Positions 1-6,436 of a stretch of DNA of 7,049 bases are shown here, piece after piece. The stretch covers positions 1 through 7,049 of the forward strand of contig JALHVH010000074.1 in the NCBI GenBank assembly GCA_022867105.1, read 5' to 3'. The stretch's first letter is position 1, and each line of letters opens with the position of its first letter. Position numbers and translations under genes: made by a program. Source of the stretch: Candidatus Aminicenantota bacterium. Its GTDB lineage: Bacteria > Acidobacteriota > Aminicenantia > Aminicenantales > Saccharicenantaceae. The notes beneath the pieces are model-generated. The model did not search any database. It saw nothing but the letters and a program-made list of their open reading frames with translations, and was not told where the DNA came from.

Positions 1-512
1 CCCGGGGCGCTCGTGCCCATCTCGACGACCGCCACCTGGTGCCCTTTTTCGAGTTTCAGGAGGGAGAGGGCGAGACCGAGGCGGTTGTTGAAGTTCATCT
101 CGGATTTCAGGACGGAGTATTCTGCGGACAGGATCTCCGCGGCGAATTCCTTGGTGGTCGTCTTGCCCACACTGCCCGTGATCCCGACGACCGGAACAGG
201 AGTGTCGGCAAGGACGCTCCGGGCAAGGTCCTCGAGCGCCCGGACCGTGTCCTCAACCCGGACCAGGGCGAAGTCCTTCCCTGGCGCGGCGGCGTTCCCG
301 GAAACGACGGCCCCGAGGGCTCCGCTCGCGGCGGCCTGCGGGATGAAGTCATGGCCGTCCCTTTTAGCGACCACGGCAAAGAAAAGGTCGCCGGCGCGGG
401 CGAGCCGGGAATCGATGGTGAACCCCCGGAAAAGAAGCGAGGGGGAGCCCTGAAGGATCCGGCCGTTCACTCTCCGGGCCATCTCTTCCAAACGGATCTC
501 GGCCACGCTCAT
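1..512 (-). CDS. murF: MurF, UDP-MurNAc-tripeptide--D-Ala-D-Ala ligase (N-terminal part, cut by window edge)
   Basis: This ligase adds D-Ala-D-Ala to UDP-MurNAc-tripeptide in the cytoplasm, the last soluble step in making the muropeptide precursor. My reading of the minus strand gives 170 complete codons with no stop before the edge, roughly 40% of a usual MurF of about 450 residues. Residues 1-85 look like the Mur ligase N-terminal domain (FTIDSR at 31-36, AGDLFF at 40-45, DGHDFI at 52-57). The ATP-binding loop GITGSVGKTTT lies at 110-120, with Lys117 as the phosphate-binding lysine. NFNNRLG (140-146) and EMGTSAPG (164 on) are typical MurF motifs that separate it from MurE. The ATG overlaps the murE stop as ATGA. 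The AAGGA just upstream is only one base from this ATG but seven bases from a GTG at 506-504 (codon 3), so the true start may be that GTG. Identification is secure; the exact start is less so. Confidence 0.95.
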   Translation of the reverse strand, partial: MSVAEIRLEEMARRVNGRILQGSPSLLFRGFTIDSRLARAGDLFFAVVAKRDGHDFIPQAAASGALGAVVSGNAAAPGKDFALVRVEDTVRALEDLARSVLADTPVPVVGITGSVGKTTTKEFAAEILSAEYSVLKSEMNFNNRLGLALSLLKLEKGHQVAVVEMGTSAP

Positions 513-1975
513 TTCCTTTTCATCTCTATGACGAGGGACTTGATGACTTCGATATCGCTGAAAGGGATGGTCTTATCGCTGAAGATCTGGTAGTCCTCGT
601 GGCCTTTCCCGGCGACCAGGACATAATCGCCCTCCCGGCTGATGGAAAGGGCCTTCCGGATGGCCTCCCTCCTGTCCGGGATGACCTCGTAATTCTTCGC
701 CCCGCTCTTCCCGAACCCCTTTTCGATGCCGGCGATGATCCGGAGCGGGTCCTCCGAACGGGGGTTGTCGGAGGTCAGGATGGACCAATCGGCCAGTCGC
801 GCCGCCACGTCGCCCATCCTCTCCCTCTTTTCCGTGTCCCGGTTCCCTCCTGCCCCGAAGACCAGGATGATCCGTCTCGGCTTCAGGTCCCGGACGGTCT
901 CCAGCAGGTGGCCGAGGGCATTGTCCGTGTGGGCGTAGTCGACGACGATCCGGACCCCCATCCCGTTCTCGACCCTCTCGAACCTGCCCGGAACGCCCTT
1001 CAGCGCGGAAATCCCTCTTGCGATATCGCCGGGCTGGATGTTGAGGGCCAGGGCTGAAGCGGTCGAGGCCAGGACGTTGTAGAGGTTGTGCCTGCCGACC
1101 AGCCGGGAGGCCAGGAGCATTTGGCCCCCCGGATGGCTGACCTGGACCTCCATGCCCTGATCGGAGAGCTTGAATCGTTCGGCGCGGACGATGGACGCCG
1201 GTTCAAGGCCGTAGGTGATGGTCCGCATGGGAAGCTCGGAAACGAGTTTCTTTCCCCACGGATCGTCCATATTGACGACCGACGCCGCACGTTTGTGGTT
1301 TAGGAAGAAGAGTTTCTTCTTGGCCTCGAAGTAGTTCTCCATCGAGCGGTGATAATCCATGTGTTCGCCGCTCAGGTTCGTGAAGATGGCCACGTCGAAG
1401 CTCACCCCCCAGACACGTTTTTGCTCGAGGGCGTGGGATGAGACCTCCATCAGGCAGTGGGAGGCGCCCGCCTCGACCATTTCGCTCAGCATCCTCTGTA
1501 TGTCCGGCGCCTCGGGCGTCGTTCTGGCGGCCTTGACCCGGAACCCGGGTCCCCGGTAATCGATGGTCCCGATGACGGCTGGGGTGGAACCGGCGGCCTT
1601 GAGGATCTCTTCAAGGATGTAGGTGGTCGTCGTCTTGCCCTTGGTCCCGGTCACCCCGATGACTTTGAGCTTCAAGGACGGGCGGCCGTAGAAGTTGGCG
1701 GCGGCAAGGGCCATGGTTTCCCGGGCGTCGGCGACCTGGACCCAGGGAACCCTGACGGTCTGGGGCCGCGGCCACTCGGAGAGAACGGCGGCGGCGCCCC
1801 TCGCCTCGGCCTCGGAGACGAAATCCATGCCGTCGCTCTTTTCGCCCTTCAGGGCGGCGAAAAGGGAGCCCGGCCGGACCTCCTTGGACGAGTAGGCGAT
1901 GCCCAGGATCTCTTCCAGCCCGCTTGCGTCCGAAGACAGGACGCCGGCTTCCTTGATGACATCCTGGAGTTTCAT
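509..1975 (-). CDS. murE: MurE, UDP-MurNAc-L-Ala-D-Glu--meso-diaminopimelate ligase
   Basis: This cytoplasmic ATP-dependent ligase adds the third stem-peptide residue to UDP-MurNAc-L-Ala-D-Glu. It has 488 residues, a normal length. The N-terminal domain covers about 1-100. The central ATPase domain has the loop GVTGTKGKTTT (107-117), the substrate-binding TTPEAPDIQ (152-160), EVSSHAL (177-183) and the NLSGEHMDYH block (200-209). Lys219 in YFEAKK is the likely carbamylated lysine, by position relative to the family. The C-terminal domain begins near VPGRFE (328-333) and VDYAHT (345-350). DNPR at 403-406 is the established signature of meso-DAP-adding MurE, as opposed to lysine-adding enzymes. 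AGKGHEDYQ (455-463) closes the family pattern. The start ATG overlaps the ftsI stop as ATGA and has no good Shine-Dalgarno site, so initiation probably depends on ribosomes finishing ftsI. The stop overlaps the murF ATG in the same way. Confidence 0.97.
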   Translation of the reverse strand: MKLQDVIKEAGVLSSDASGLEEILGIAYSSKEVRPGSLFAALKGEKSDGMDFVSEAEARGAAAVLSEWPRPQTVRVPWVQVADARETMALAAANFYGRPSLKLKVIGVTGTKGKTTTTYILEEILKAAGSTPAVIGTIDYRGPGFRVKAARTTPEAPDIQRMLSEMVEAGASHCLMEVSSHALEQKRVWGVSFDVAIFTNLSGEHMDYHRSMENYFEAKKKLFFLNHKRAASVVNMDDPWGKKLVSELPMRTITYGLEPASIVRAERFKLSDQGMEVQVSHPGGQMLLASRLVGRHNLYNVLASTASALALNIQPGDIARGISALKGVPGRFERVENGMGVRIVVDYAHTDNALGHLLETVRDLKPRRIILVFGAGGNRDTEKRERMGDVAARLADWSILTSDNPRSEDPLRIIAGIEKGFGKSGAKNYEVIPDRREAIRKALSISREGDYVLVAGKGHEDYQIFSDKTIPFSDIEVIKSLVIEMKRK

Positions 1976-3717
1976 GGCCGGATCGCTTTCGCCATCTTCG
2001 CGGTGACCAGGGTTTCAGTCTTCGGCCTCGGAGCCACGCGGAGGTACCGGAGGACACGGGCCGAAATGTCGCGGAACACGGGGGCGGCCAGCTGGCCGCC
2101 GTATTGCATCAGGCCCTTGGGCTCATCGAGGACGACGATCATGGAAATGACCGGATCGTGGGCGGGGACGAAGCCAACGAACGAGGCCAGGTGCCTGGCG
2201 GAGGAATACCGGCCGAGTTCCTCGTCGAGTTTCTGGGCCGTTCCGGTCTTGGCGGCGATTTCGAATCCCTCGAGCCTGGCGGGCAGGCCCGTCCCTTCTT
2301 CGACGACACGCATAAAGATCTCCACCAGCTCCGAGGCCGTTCCTTCCGAAAGGACCTTCAGAGGCTCCTGGTTCACCGCTCCCGAACGCCCGCCGACCCC
2401 GGTGCCGAGCGAAATGGAAGGCCTGACAAGCCGGCCGCGGGCGGCGAACACATTCATGGCCCCGAGGAGCTGGACGGCCGTGACCGAGATCTCGTAGCCG
2501 ATGGCGATGCGCAGCGAGGACTTCCTCCAACTCGACAAGGGCCGGCAGATCCCGTACTCCTCGCCGGGGAGGTCGATCCCGGTCCGCTCGCCGAAACGGA
2601 ACGCCTTGATCATCTGAAAAAGGTTCCGCTCGCCGATCTCCTGGGCGATCTTGATGGCCCCGACGTTGGAGGACTCGATGAACACCTCGGGGAAGGACAG
2701 GATTCCCTGGCGTTTGTGGTCCCGGACGGGACTTCCGCCGACGGAGATGGAACCCTCGCGGCAGTCGTAGGTTTCGCCGAGCCCGACCTTGCCAAGCTCC
2801 CTGGCGGCCGCGGCCGTGACGATCTTGAACGTCGACCCGGGCTCGAAGGTGTGCTGGATGGCCCGGTTCACGCCTTCGCCGGGGACCGCGGGCGGGTAAT
2901 CGTTCGGATCATAGACCGGGCGGTTGGCGATCGCCAGAACCTCGCCCGTTTTGGGATCGGAGATGATGACGGTCCCCCAGTCGGCGCCGCAGGCGGCGAT
3001 CGCCTTTTCAAGCTCGGTTTCGGCGATGTACTGGACCGTTTCGTCGATGGTCAGGTACAGGTCCTTTCCGGGCACGGCCTCCTTGAGGGTCTCGAATTGA
3101 TAGGACCTCCGCCGGGCGTCCCTCAGGATGAGCCGCCGGCCCTTTTCGCCTTCGAGGAGCCGGTCGTATTGAAGCTCGACGCCCGCCAACCCGTTATCGT
3201 CGATCCCGACCCCGCCCAGCACATGGGCGGCCAGGGTCCCCAGGGGGTAGGTCCTCTTGTTCTCCCACTGGAGGAAGATCCCTTTGATGTTAAGGGCCAT
3301 GACCCTCCCGGCCGCTTCGGGATCGATCTTCCTCTTGATCCAGATGAACGTGTCCTTTTTCTGGAGCCGCGTCCGGATGCGGGACAGGTCCTTCTCCGAA
3401 AGGCCGAGCAGGTCTTTGAGCCGGATGACCTGTTCCATCTGTCCTGTGGCGGATTCGCTCTTGAGCGGAGAAAAGAACACGGACTGCGCGGGGAGGCTCC
3501 GGGCCAGGATCTTCCCGTTCCGGTCGTAGATCGTCCCCCTCTTGGGAAGGACTTCCATGTCGTCCTGGCTTTGCTCCAGGACCTCGGCCTTGAGACGGCC
3601 GTGTTTGAGGATCTGGAGGTGGACCAGCCGTCCGAAGGCCGCGACGAACCAGACCGCCAGGACCATGGCCAGGGCCAGGGCCCTCGTCCTCATCCCGTTC
3701 GAGAACAGGCCCCTCAT
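1972..3717 (-). CDS. ftsI: FtsI (PBP3-like), class B penicillin-binding protein, septal peptidoglycan transpeptidase
   Basis: This is a membrane-anchored transpeptidase that cross-links septal peptidoglycan, working with the FtsW glycosyltransferase and the FtsQLB complex. It has 581 residues, close to the 588 of E. coli FtsI. A short basic N-terminus is followed by one membrane segment (about 13-30). The PBP dimerisation domain starts at RGTIYDRNGKILA (60-72). The transpeptidase domain carries all three catalytic motifs: Ser295-Thr-Phe-Lys298 in EPGSTFK, Ser349-Ser-Asn351, and Lys490-Thr-Gly492 in AAKTGTAQ. The GGQLAAPVF motif at 540-548 is also present. There is no C-terminal PASTA repeat, unlike SpoVD/PBP2x-type relatives, and the last 20 or so residues look like a short basic tail. 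A strong site, AAGGAGG at 3728-3722, lies four bases before the ATG. The ATG overlaps the ftsL stop and the stop overlaps the murE ATG, each as ATGA. The neighbours favour FtsI over the elongation enzyme PBP2. Confidence 0.96.
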   Translation of the reverse strand: MRGLFSNGMRTRALALAMVLAVWFVAAFGRLVHLQILKHGRLKAEVLEQSQDDMEVLPKRGTIYDRNGKILARSLPAQSVFFSPLKSESATGQMEQVIRLKDLLGLSEKDLSRIRTRLQKKDTFIWIKRKIDPEAAGRVMALNIKGIFLQWENKRTYPLGTLAAHVLGGVGIDDNGLAGVELQYDRLLEGEKGRRLILRDARRRSYQFETLKEAVPGKDLYLTIDETVQYIAETELEKAIAACGADWGTVIISDPKTGEVLAIANRPVYDPNDYPPAVPGEGVNRAIQHTFEPGSTFKIVTAAAARELGKVGLGETYDCREGSISVGGSPVRDHKRQGILSFPEVFIESSNVGAIKIAQEIGERNLFQMIKAFRFGERTGIDLPGEEYGICRPLSSWRKSSLRIAIGYEISVTAVQLLGAMNVFAARGRLVRPSISLGTGVGGRSGAVNQEPLKVLSEGTASELVEIFMRVVEEGTGLPARLEGFEIAAKTGTAQKLDEELGRYSSARHLASFVGFVPAHDPVISMIVVLDEPKGLMQYGGQLAAPVFRDISARVLRYLRVAPRPKTETLVTAKMAKAIRP

Positions 3718-4028
3718 GGTCCCTCCTTCTCCCGCGGGAAGTCGACGCCTTCGTAGAGGACCTGCCCGGGCTTGGGGTCGGTCAGGCCGAGGTCCTCCCG
3801 GGCGATCCTCTCGACCCGGCGGAGGGAAAGAAGAGTCGCCTTTTTCGTTTCGAGCTTCTTGATCTCTTCCTTCAATTTTGTGACCCGGTCCTCCAGACCG
3901 GCGACCCTGTAGCCCAACTGAATGGCCTCGGCCTGGTACAAAATGTAGAACGTGACGATGACAAGGATGAGCAGGAGGAACGCCGCGCCCAGCGCGATCT
4001 CCTTGGGGCTGTATTTTCTGTTGACCAT
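3714..4028 (-). CDS. ftsL: FtsL-like bitopic cell division protein
   Basis: This small divisome scaffold protein forms a coiled coil with an FtsB/DivIC partner and helps activate FtsWI. Its 104 residues show the family plan: a short basic cytoplasmic N-terminus (1-11), one hydrophobic membrane helix (about 12-32), then a charged helical stretch (about 38-68, heptad-like leucines in LEDRVTKLKEEIKKLETKK) in the periplasm. It ends in the membrane-distal motif REDLGLTDPKPGQVLY (77-92), common in FtsL/DivIC proteins. FtsL is poorly conserved, so the assignment rests on this architecture plus its place between rsmH and ftsI. The ATG directly abuts the rsmH stop (TGAATG) and is preceded by a purine-rich GGAGAGG about six bases upstream. 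The stop overlaps the ftsI ATG. Confidence 0.9.
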   Translation of the reverse strand: MVNRKYSPKEIALGAAFLLLILVIVTFYILYQAEAIQLGYRVAGLEDRVTKLKEEIKKLETKKATLLSLRRVERIAREDLGLTDPKPGQVLYEGVDFPREKEGP

Positions 4029-4925
4029 TCAGACCCTCTCCGCAGCCCTCAGCTTGGCCGAACGTGCCCTTGAATTCGCCCTGACCTCGGCTTCGGAGGC
4101 CGTGACGGGCTTTCTGGTCAGCGCCTTCATCCGGGGAGCGCTCTCCCCGGACGCCGACAGCGCTGCGAACGTGCGCTTGATGATCCGGTCCTCCAGGGAA
4201 TGGAAAGCGATGACAACGAACCGGGTCCCCGGACGCGCGAGGACCGCCATTCTTTCCAGGAATTCGGCGAGACCTTCCAGCTCGTTGTTAATCTCGATCC
4301 TCAAGGCCTGGAACACCTTGGCGGCGGGGTGGATCTTGCCCTTCTGCGGCCGCCACCGGTAGATCTCTTCGACCAGGCGGCGGAGTTCCTCTGTTGTCTC
4401 GAAGGGCCGGAGCTTCCGCCGGGTGACGATCTCGCGGGCGAGCCTTCTCGTGTGAGGCAGCTCCCCGTATCGGCGGAGCATTTCGGCGAGCTTGGGCTCG
4501 GAGTATTTTTCCAGGACCCTGGCCGCGGTCGTTTTCGTTCTCCGGTCCATGCGCATGTCGAGCGGGCCGTTCGCGTTGAAACTGAAACCGCGCTCCGGGG
4601 AATCGAGCTGGAAGGACGAGATCCCCAGGTCGAGGAGGACCCCCCGGACGGAGGCAAAGTCGATCTCGTCCTCGGGGAGGTCCCTGAAGTCGGCGTGGTA
4701 GAGCCGGACCCGGTCCGCGTACTCGGCCAGCCCTTTCCGGGCCTCTCGGAGCGAAGTTTCGTCGCGGTCGAAGCCCACGACCGACGCCCCGGGATTTCTT
4801 CTCAGGATCTCGACGGAATGGCCCCCCAGACCGAGCGTTGCGTCGATATATGTCCCCGCCCTTCCTGCGTCCAGGAACGCTAGAGCCTCTTCGAGCAGGA
4901 CGGGAACGTGTCCATGGGCGATCAT
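4029..4925 (-). CDS. rsmH: RsmH (MraW), 16S rRNA (cytosine(1402)-N(4))-methyltransferase
   Basis: This enzyme uses S-adenosylmethionine to methylate N4 of C1402 in the decoding centre of 16S rRNA. The protein has 298 residues with the full family pattern: HVPVLLEE (6-13), the SAM-binding DATLGLGGHS (28-37), FDRD (52-55), LLDLGISSFQLD (97-108), RGFSF (112-116), PLDMRMD (121-127), HPAAKVFQALRI (199-210), INNEL (212-216) and FHSLEDRI (241-248). It finishes with the usual RARSAKLRAAER tail (286-297). The frame stays open upstream to 5228, but the extra 101 residues overlap mraZ, are low in complexity and have no RsmH homology. The ATG at 4925 begins the conserved part, overlaps the mraZ stop as ATGA and has a good ribosome site (GAAGGA, seven bases away), so I chose it. 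It is the standard second gene of dcw clusters. Confidence 0.97.
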   Translation of the reverse strand: MIAHGHVPVLLEEALAFLDAGRAGTYIDATLGLGGHSVEILRRNPGASVVGFDRDETSLREARKGLAEYADRVRLYHADFRDLPEDEIDFASVRGVLLDLGISSFQLDSPERGFSFNANGPLDMRMDRRTKTTAARVLEKYSEPKLAEMLRRYGELPHTRRLAREIVTRRKLRPFETTEELRRLVEEIYRWRPQKGKIHPAAKVFQALRIEINNELEGLAEFLERMAVLARPGTRFVVIAFHSLEDRIIKRTFAALSASGESAPRMKALTRKPVTASEAEVRANSRARSAKLRAAERV

Positions 4926-5389
4926 TCCCGTTTCCTTCGAGGGACCAATTGGGCGATGTTCTCGAAGTCCGCGTCCGTCAGGGGTTTCTCGTCGAGAGTC
5001 CCGTCCAGGTTTTCCTTGTTCCAGACCTCGAGATGGTTGGAGAGGCCGATGACCTCGACCTCGTCCCGGAGCCCGGCCTTCTCCCTCAGGATCTGGCTTA
5101 TCAAGATCCGACCCTTGGGATCGATCTCGTGCGTCGAGCCCTTCCTGTTGACGCGGAGCATGAACTTCCGGACGTCGGGACGGAGGTGCAGGGCGCCCTC
5201 GCTGGCGATGCCGACCATCTCCTCCCAAACGGAAAGGGGGTAGATCTGAATGGACTCATCGCTGAGGGACGTGATGAAGAGTTCTTTGCCGTAGACCGCC
5301 TCGATCGTTTCCCTGAATTTCTCGGGGATCTTGAACCGGCCGCTGGCATCGAACCGGGCCGTGTAGCTTCCGTTAAAAGAGCTGGTCAT
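4922..5389 (-). CDS. mraZ: MraZ, transcriptional regulator of the dcw operon
   Basis: MraZ is a ring-forming DNA-binding protein of the SpoVT/AbrB fold that binds repeats in its own promoter and controls the dcw operon. This copy has 155 residues, near the usual 140-155. Two AbrB-like halves are visible. The first has GSYTARFDASGRFKIPEKFR (7-26) with the DxxGR core at 14-18. The second has the core DPKGR at 90-94, followed by ILISQILREKAGL (95-107) and EVIGLSNHLEVW (112-123). The C-terminus is basic (RRKRE). It is the first gene of the cluster, and its stop overlaps the rsmH ATG. The leader before the ATG has no standard Shine-Dalgarno site; the nearest purine run is the last GGGAT box, eight bases upstream. 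Three such boxes in the leader are likely its own binding sites. Confidence 0.96.
   Translation of the reverse strand: MTSSFNGSYTARFDASGRFKIPEKFRETIEAVYGKELFITSLSDESIQIYPLSVWEEMVGIASEGALHLRPDVRKFMLRVNRKGSTHEIDPKGRILISQILREKAGLRDEVEVIGLSNHLEVWNKENLDGTLDEKPLTDADFENIAQLVPRRKRE
4933..4938 (-). promoter_or_regulatory. Ribosome binding site deciding the rsmH start
   Basis: GAAGGA on the minus strand sits seven bases before the ATG at 4925, inside the end of mraZ. It supports the short 298-residue RsmH over the longer open frame that would begin at 5228. Confidence 0.7.
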
Positions 5390-5397
5390 GGCGATTT

Positions 5398-5423
5398 ATC
5401 CCAATTCATCCCGTTTCGTCCCG
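5398..5423 (-). promoter_or_regulatory. MraZ operator: three GGGA boxes at 10-base spacing
   Basis: Read on the minus strand there are three direct repeats, CGGGAC (5423-5418), CGGGAT (5413-5408) and TGGGAT (5403-5398), each exactly 10 bases from the next. In E. coli, MraZ is known to bind TGGGN repeats separated by 5 bases, which is the same period. The boxes lie between the promoter and the mraZ ATG, just downstream of the predicted transcription start, where a bound MraZ ring would hinder initiation or early elongation. The repeats are seen directly; MraZ binding is inferred from the family. Confidence 0.85.
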
Positions 5424-5433
5424 TTTTTACTAA

Positions 5434-5462
5434 AATATAAGGGAGAAAATATTGAAAGTCAA
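5434..5462 (-). promoter_or_regulatory. Sigma-70-type promoter of the mraZ/dcw operon
   Basis: On the minus strand the -35 box TTGACT (5462-5457) and the -10 box TATATT (5439-5434) are separated by an ideal 17 bases in an AT-rich island within GC-rich DNA. Each box differs from consensus at one base. The expected start point is near 5427, giving a leader of about 38 bases that contains the three GGGA boxes. Confidence 0.85.
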
Positions 5463-5504
5463 GCGAAATAAATGAGAAAAAAGGCGGGAGGGACAGACCG
5501 GGGG

Positions 5505-5780
5505 TTAGAGCTCTTCCTCGTCCTTCTCGAATTCCTCGACGTCCGCGGGTTTCGGAAGCTCATCGAGGATCGATCTTGCGGCTTCGTAGTCCTCTTCCAG
5601 GACGAAGATCTTGATCTCGCCGAGCCCATTCACCGAGAAAGGATAGATGGAATGGAGGATGCGCCCTCTAAAGACGGAGCTGATGCCGTAGCTTTCGAGA
5701 AGGGCCTTAATGATATCGGCCTCGGTCTGCCCCCAGACGCTGTGGAGCTCTTTGAGCGGCTTTTCCTGTTCATGGGCCAT
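5505..5780 (-). CDS. DUF2007-type small protein (putative signal-transducing protein)
   Basis: This is a 91-residue acidic cytoplasmic protein without signal peptide or membrane segment. Its layout matches the DUF2007 family: a start resembling an ACT-like fold (ELHSVWGQTEADIIKALLES, 11-30, then YGISSVFRG), a hydrophobic strand with a small glycine motif (SVNGLGEIKIFVLEED, 49-64) and a closing helix (YEAARSILDELP, 65-76). The tail 80-91 is almost all Glu and Asp. The family's biochemical role is unknown, so no function is claimed beyond the name. The ATG at 5780 was chosen because homology begins there; the frame is open further upstream, but that part lies antiparallel in content to the Nudix gene and looks non-coding. 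It overlaps the end of the Nudix gene by 11 bases, so the two are probably co-transcribed. Only 42 bases separate its stop from the mraZ -35 box, and no hairpin terminator is visible there. Confidence 0.8.
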   Translation of the reverse strand: MAHEQEKPLKELHSVWGQTEADIIKALLESYGISSVFRGRILHSIYPFSVNGLGEIKIFVLEEDYEAARSILDELPKPADVEEFEKDEEEL

Positions 5781-6201
5781 GGCGGGATTCCTTTTTCGAG
5801 GCGAAATAATCGTCCAGGATCTTCCTGTGGTCGAAGGCCAGCGGGAACCGGACCTCATCCCGGGTAAAAACGCCGATCGTGCGGGCGTCATCCCGGGCCA
5901 TGGGGTCCCCCGTAGCCTTGGCGATGAAGACCGTTGTGATCGTGTGCCCTCGCGGGTCCCGCCGCGGGTCGGAATACGTGTGGAACTGGCGGACGATCTT
6001 GATGTCGAGGGACGTTTCTTCTTTGGCTTCCCGAACGGCCGCTTCCTCGAGAGATTCGCCGTAATCGACGAAGCCCCCGGGGAGGGCCCAGCCATGAGGA
6101 GGGTTCTTTCTCTCGATGAGGACGATGCCTTCGCGACGCCCGTCGTCCTCCATTTCGATGATGATGTCGACCGTCGGGACGGGATTCCTGTGCTCAGCCA
6201 T
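5770..6201 (-). CDS. Nudix hydrolase, ADP-ribose pyrophosphatase-like
   Basis: Nudix enzymes hydrolyse nucleoside diphosphates linked to another group. This 143-residue protein has NPVPTVDIIIE (6-16), ERKNPPHGWALPGGFVDYGE (30-49) and a Nudix box spanning 43-65: Gly43, Glu49, Arg57-Glu58 and Glu61-Glu62 are present, so the metal-binding glutamates are intact. Residue 64, usually Gly, is Ser. After the box, HTYSDPRRDPRGHT (74-87) resembles ADP-ribose pyrophosphatases of the NAD-recycling type, which makes ADP-ribose the best guess for the substrate. The frame is open upstream to an ATG at 6333, but those 44 extra residues are basic and show no family motif, and they cover the inverted-repeat region, so ATG 6201 is preferred. 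Its ribosome site is weak (GAAGGA at 6220-6215, 13 bases away). It overlaps the DUF2007 gene. Confidence 0.9.
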   Translation of the reverse strand: MAEHRNPVPTVDIIIEMEDDGRREGIVLIERKNPPHGWALPGGFVDYGESLEEAAVREAKEETSLDIKIVRQFHTYSDPRRDPRGHTITTVFIAKATGDPMARDDARTIGVFTRDEVRFPLAFDHRKILDDYFASKKESRHGP

Positions 6202-6266
6202 GAATTTCTTCTTGTCCTTCGAAAGCTTAGCGTAAATCGGCGAGTTTCTCAACTTTGTGTCCACGA

Positions 6267-6372
6267 CATTTCTTTTCGTGTGAGAAGGAATATTAGGCTC
6301 GGGGCGCGCCCTCCGACGGCCTCCTCCGGGCATCGCTCCTGCGCCATTGTCTTAATCACACGAAAAGAAATG
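6267..6372. repeat. Perfect 17-bp inverted repeat with 72-base spacer
   Basis: The left arm CATTTCTTTTCGTGTGA (6267-6283) is the exact reverse complement of the right arm TCACACGAAAAGAAATG (6356-6372). The 72 bases between are GC-rich and could fold further: GGCGC at 6303-6307 can pair with GCGCC at 6341-6345, and inside that GCCC at 6308-6311 with GGGC at 6328-6331. The flanks show no target-site duplication. It could be a small structured RNA, paired regulator sites or a miniature mobile element; the sequence does not decide between these. Confidence 0.85.
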
Positions 6373-6436
6373 CATTCCAGCCCCCTAGCCATCCTAGGCG
6401 TGTTTCTTTAATGGTCCGGAAAATGCTGGGAAGACA

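Noticed and set aside
1457..2497. A 346-codon plus-strand open frame opposite the murE and ftsI junction
   Set aside because: It spans the antisense of two well-supported genes, is rich in Gly, Pro and Arg, and has no recognisable motif or ribosome site of note.
2104..3756. A 550-codon plus-strand open frame opposite ftsI
   Set aside because: It lies wholly antisense to ftsI, whose catalytic motifs are intact. Long antisense frames arise from codon bias in GC-rich genes; its product is low in complexity and shows no domain.
4926..5228. N-terminal extension of RsmH by 101 residues
   Set aside because: The extension overlaps mraZ, is low in complexity and lacks family similarity. ATG 4925 has a good ribosome site and begins the conserved sequence.
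5463..5504. Possible terminator between the DUF2007 gene and mraZ
   Set aside because: A T6 run is present on the minus strand, but the preceding pyrimidine-rich DNA cannot form a GC stem, so an intrinsic terminator is not supported.
6224..6252. Sigma-70-like promoter TTGAGA-17-TAAGCT for the Nudix gene
   Set aside because: The -10 box matches only three of six bases, and the start it predicts would remove the candidate ribosome site. It is mentioned in the intergenic entry but not called.
6247..6265. Sigma-54-like element upstream of the Nudix gene on the minus strand
   Set aside because: The -24 GG is present, but the -12 element reads GA instead of the essential GC, and several flanking bases disagree with the consensus.
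6202..6333. N-terminal extension of the Nudix protein by 44 residues
   Set aside because: The added part is basic, lacks any family motif and covers one arm of the inverted repeat. Homology starts a few residues after ATG 6201.
6384..6408. CCTAG/CTAGG hairpin followed by a T-rich stretch, as a plus-strand terminator
   Set aside because: The stem is only five pairs, the T run is broken, and no plus-strand gene precedes it.
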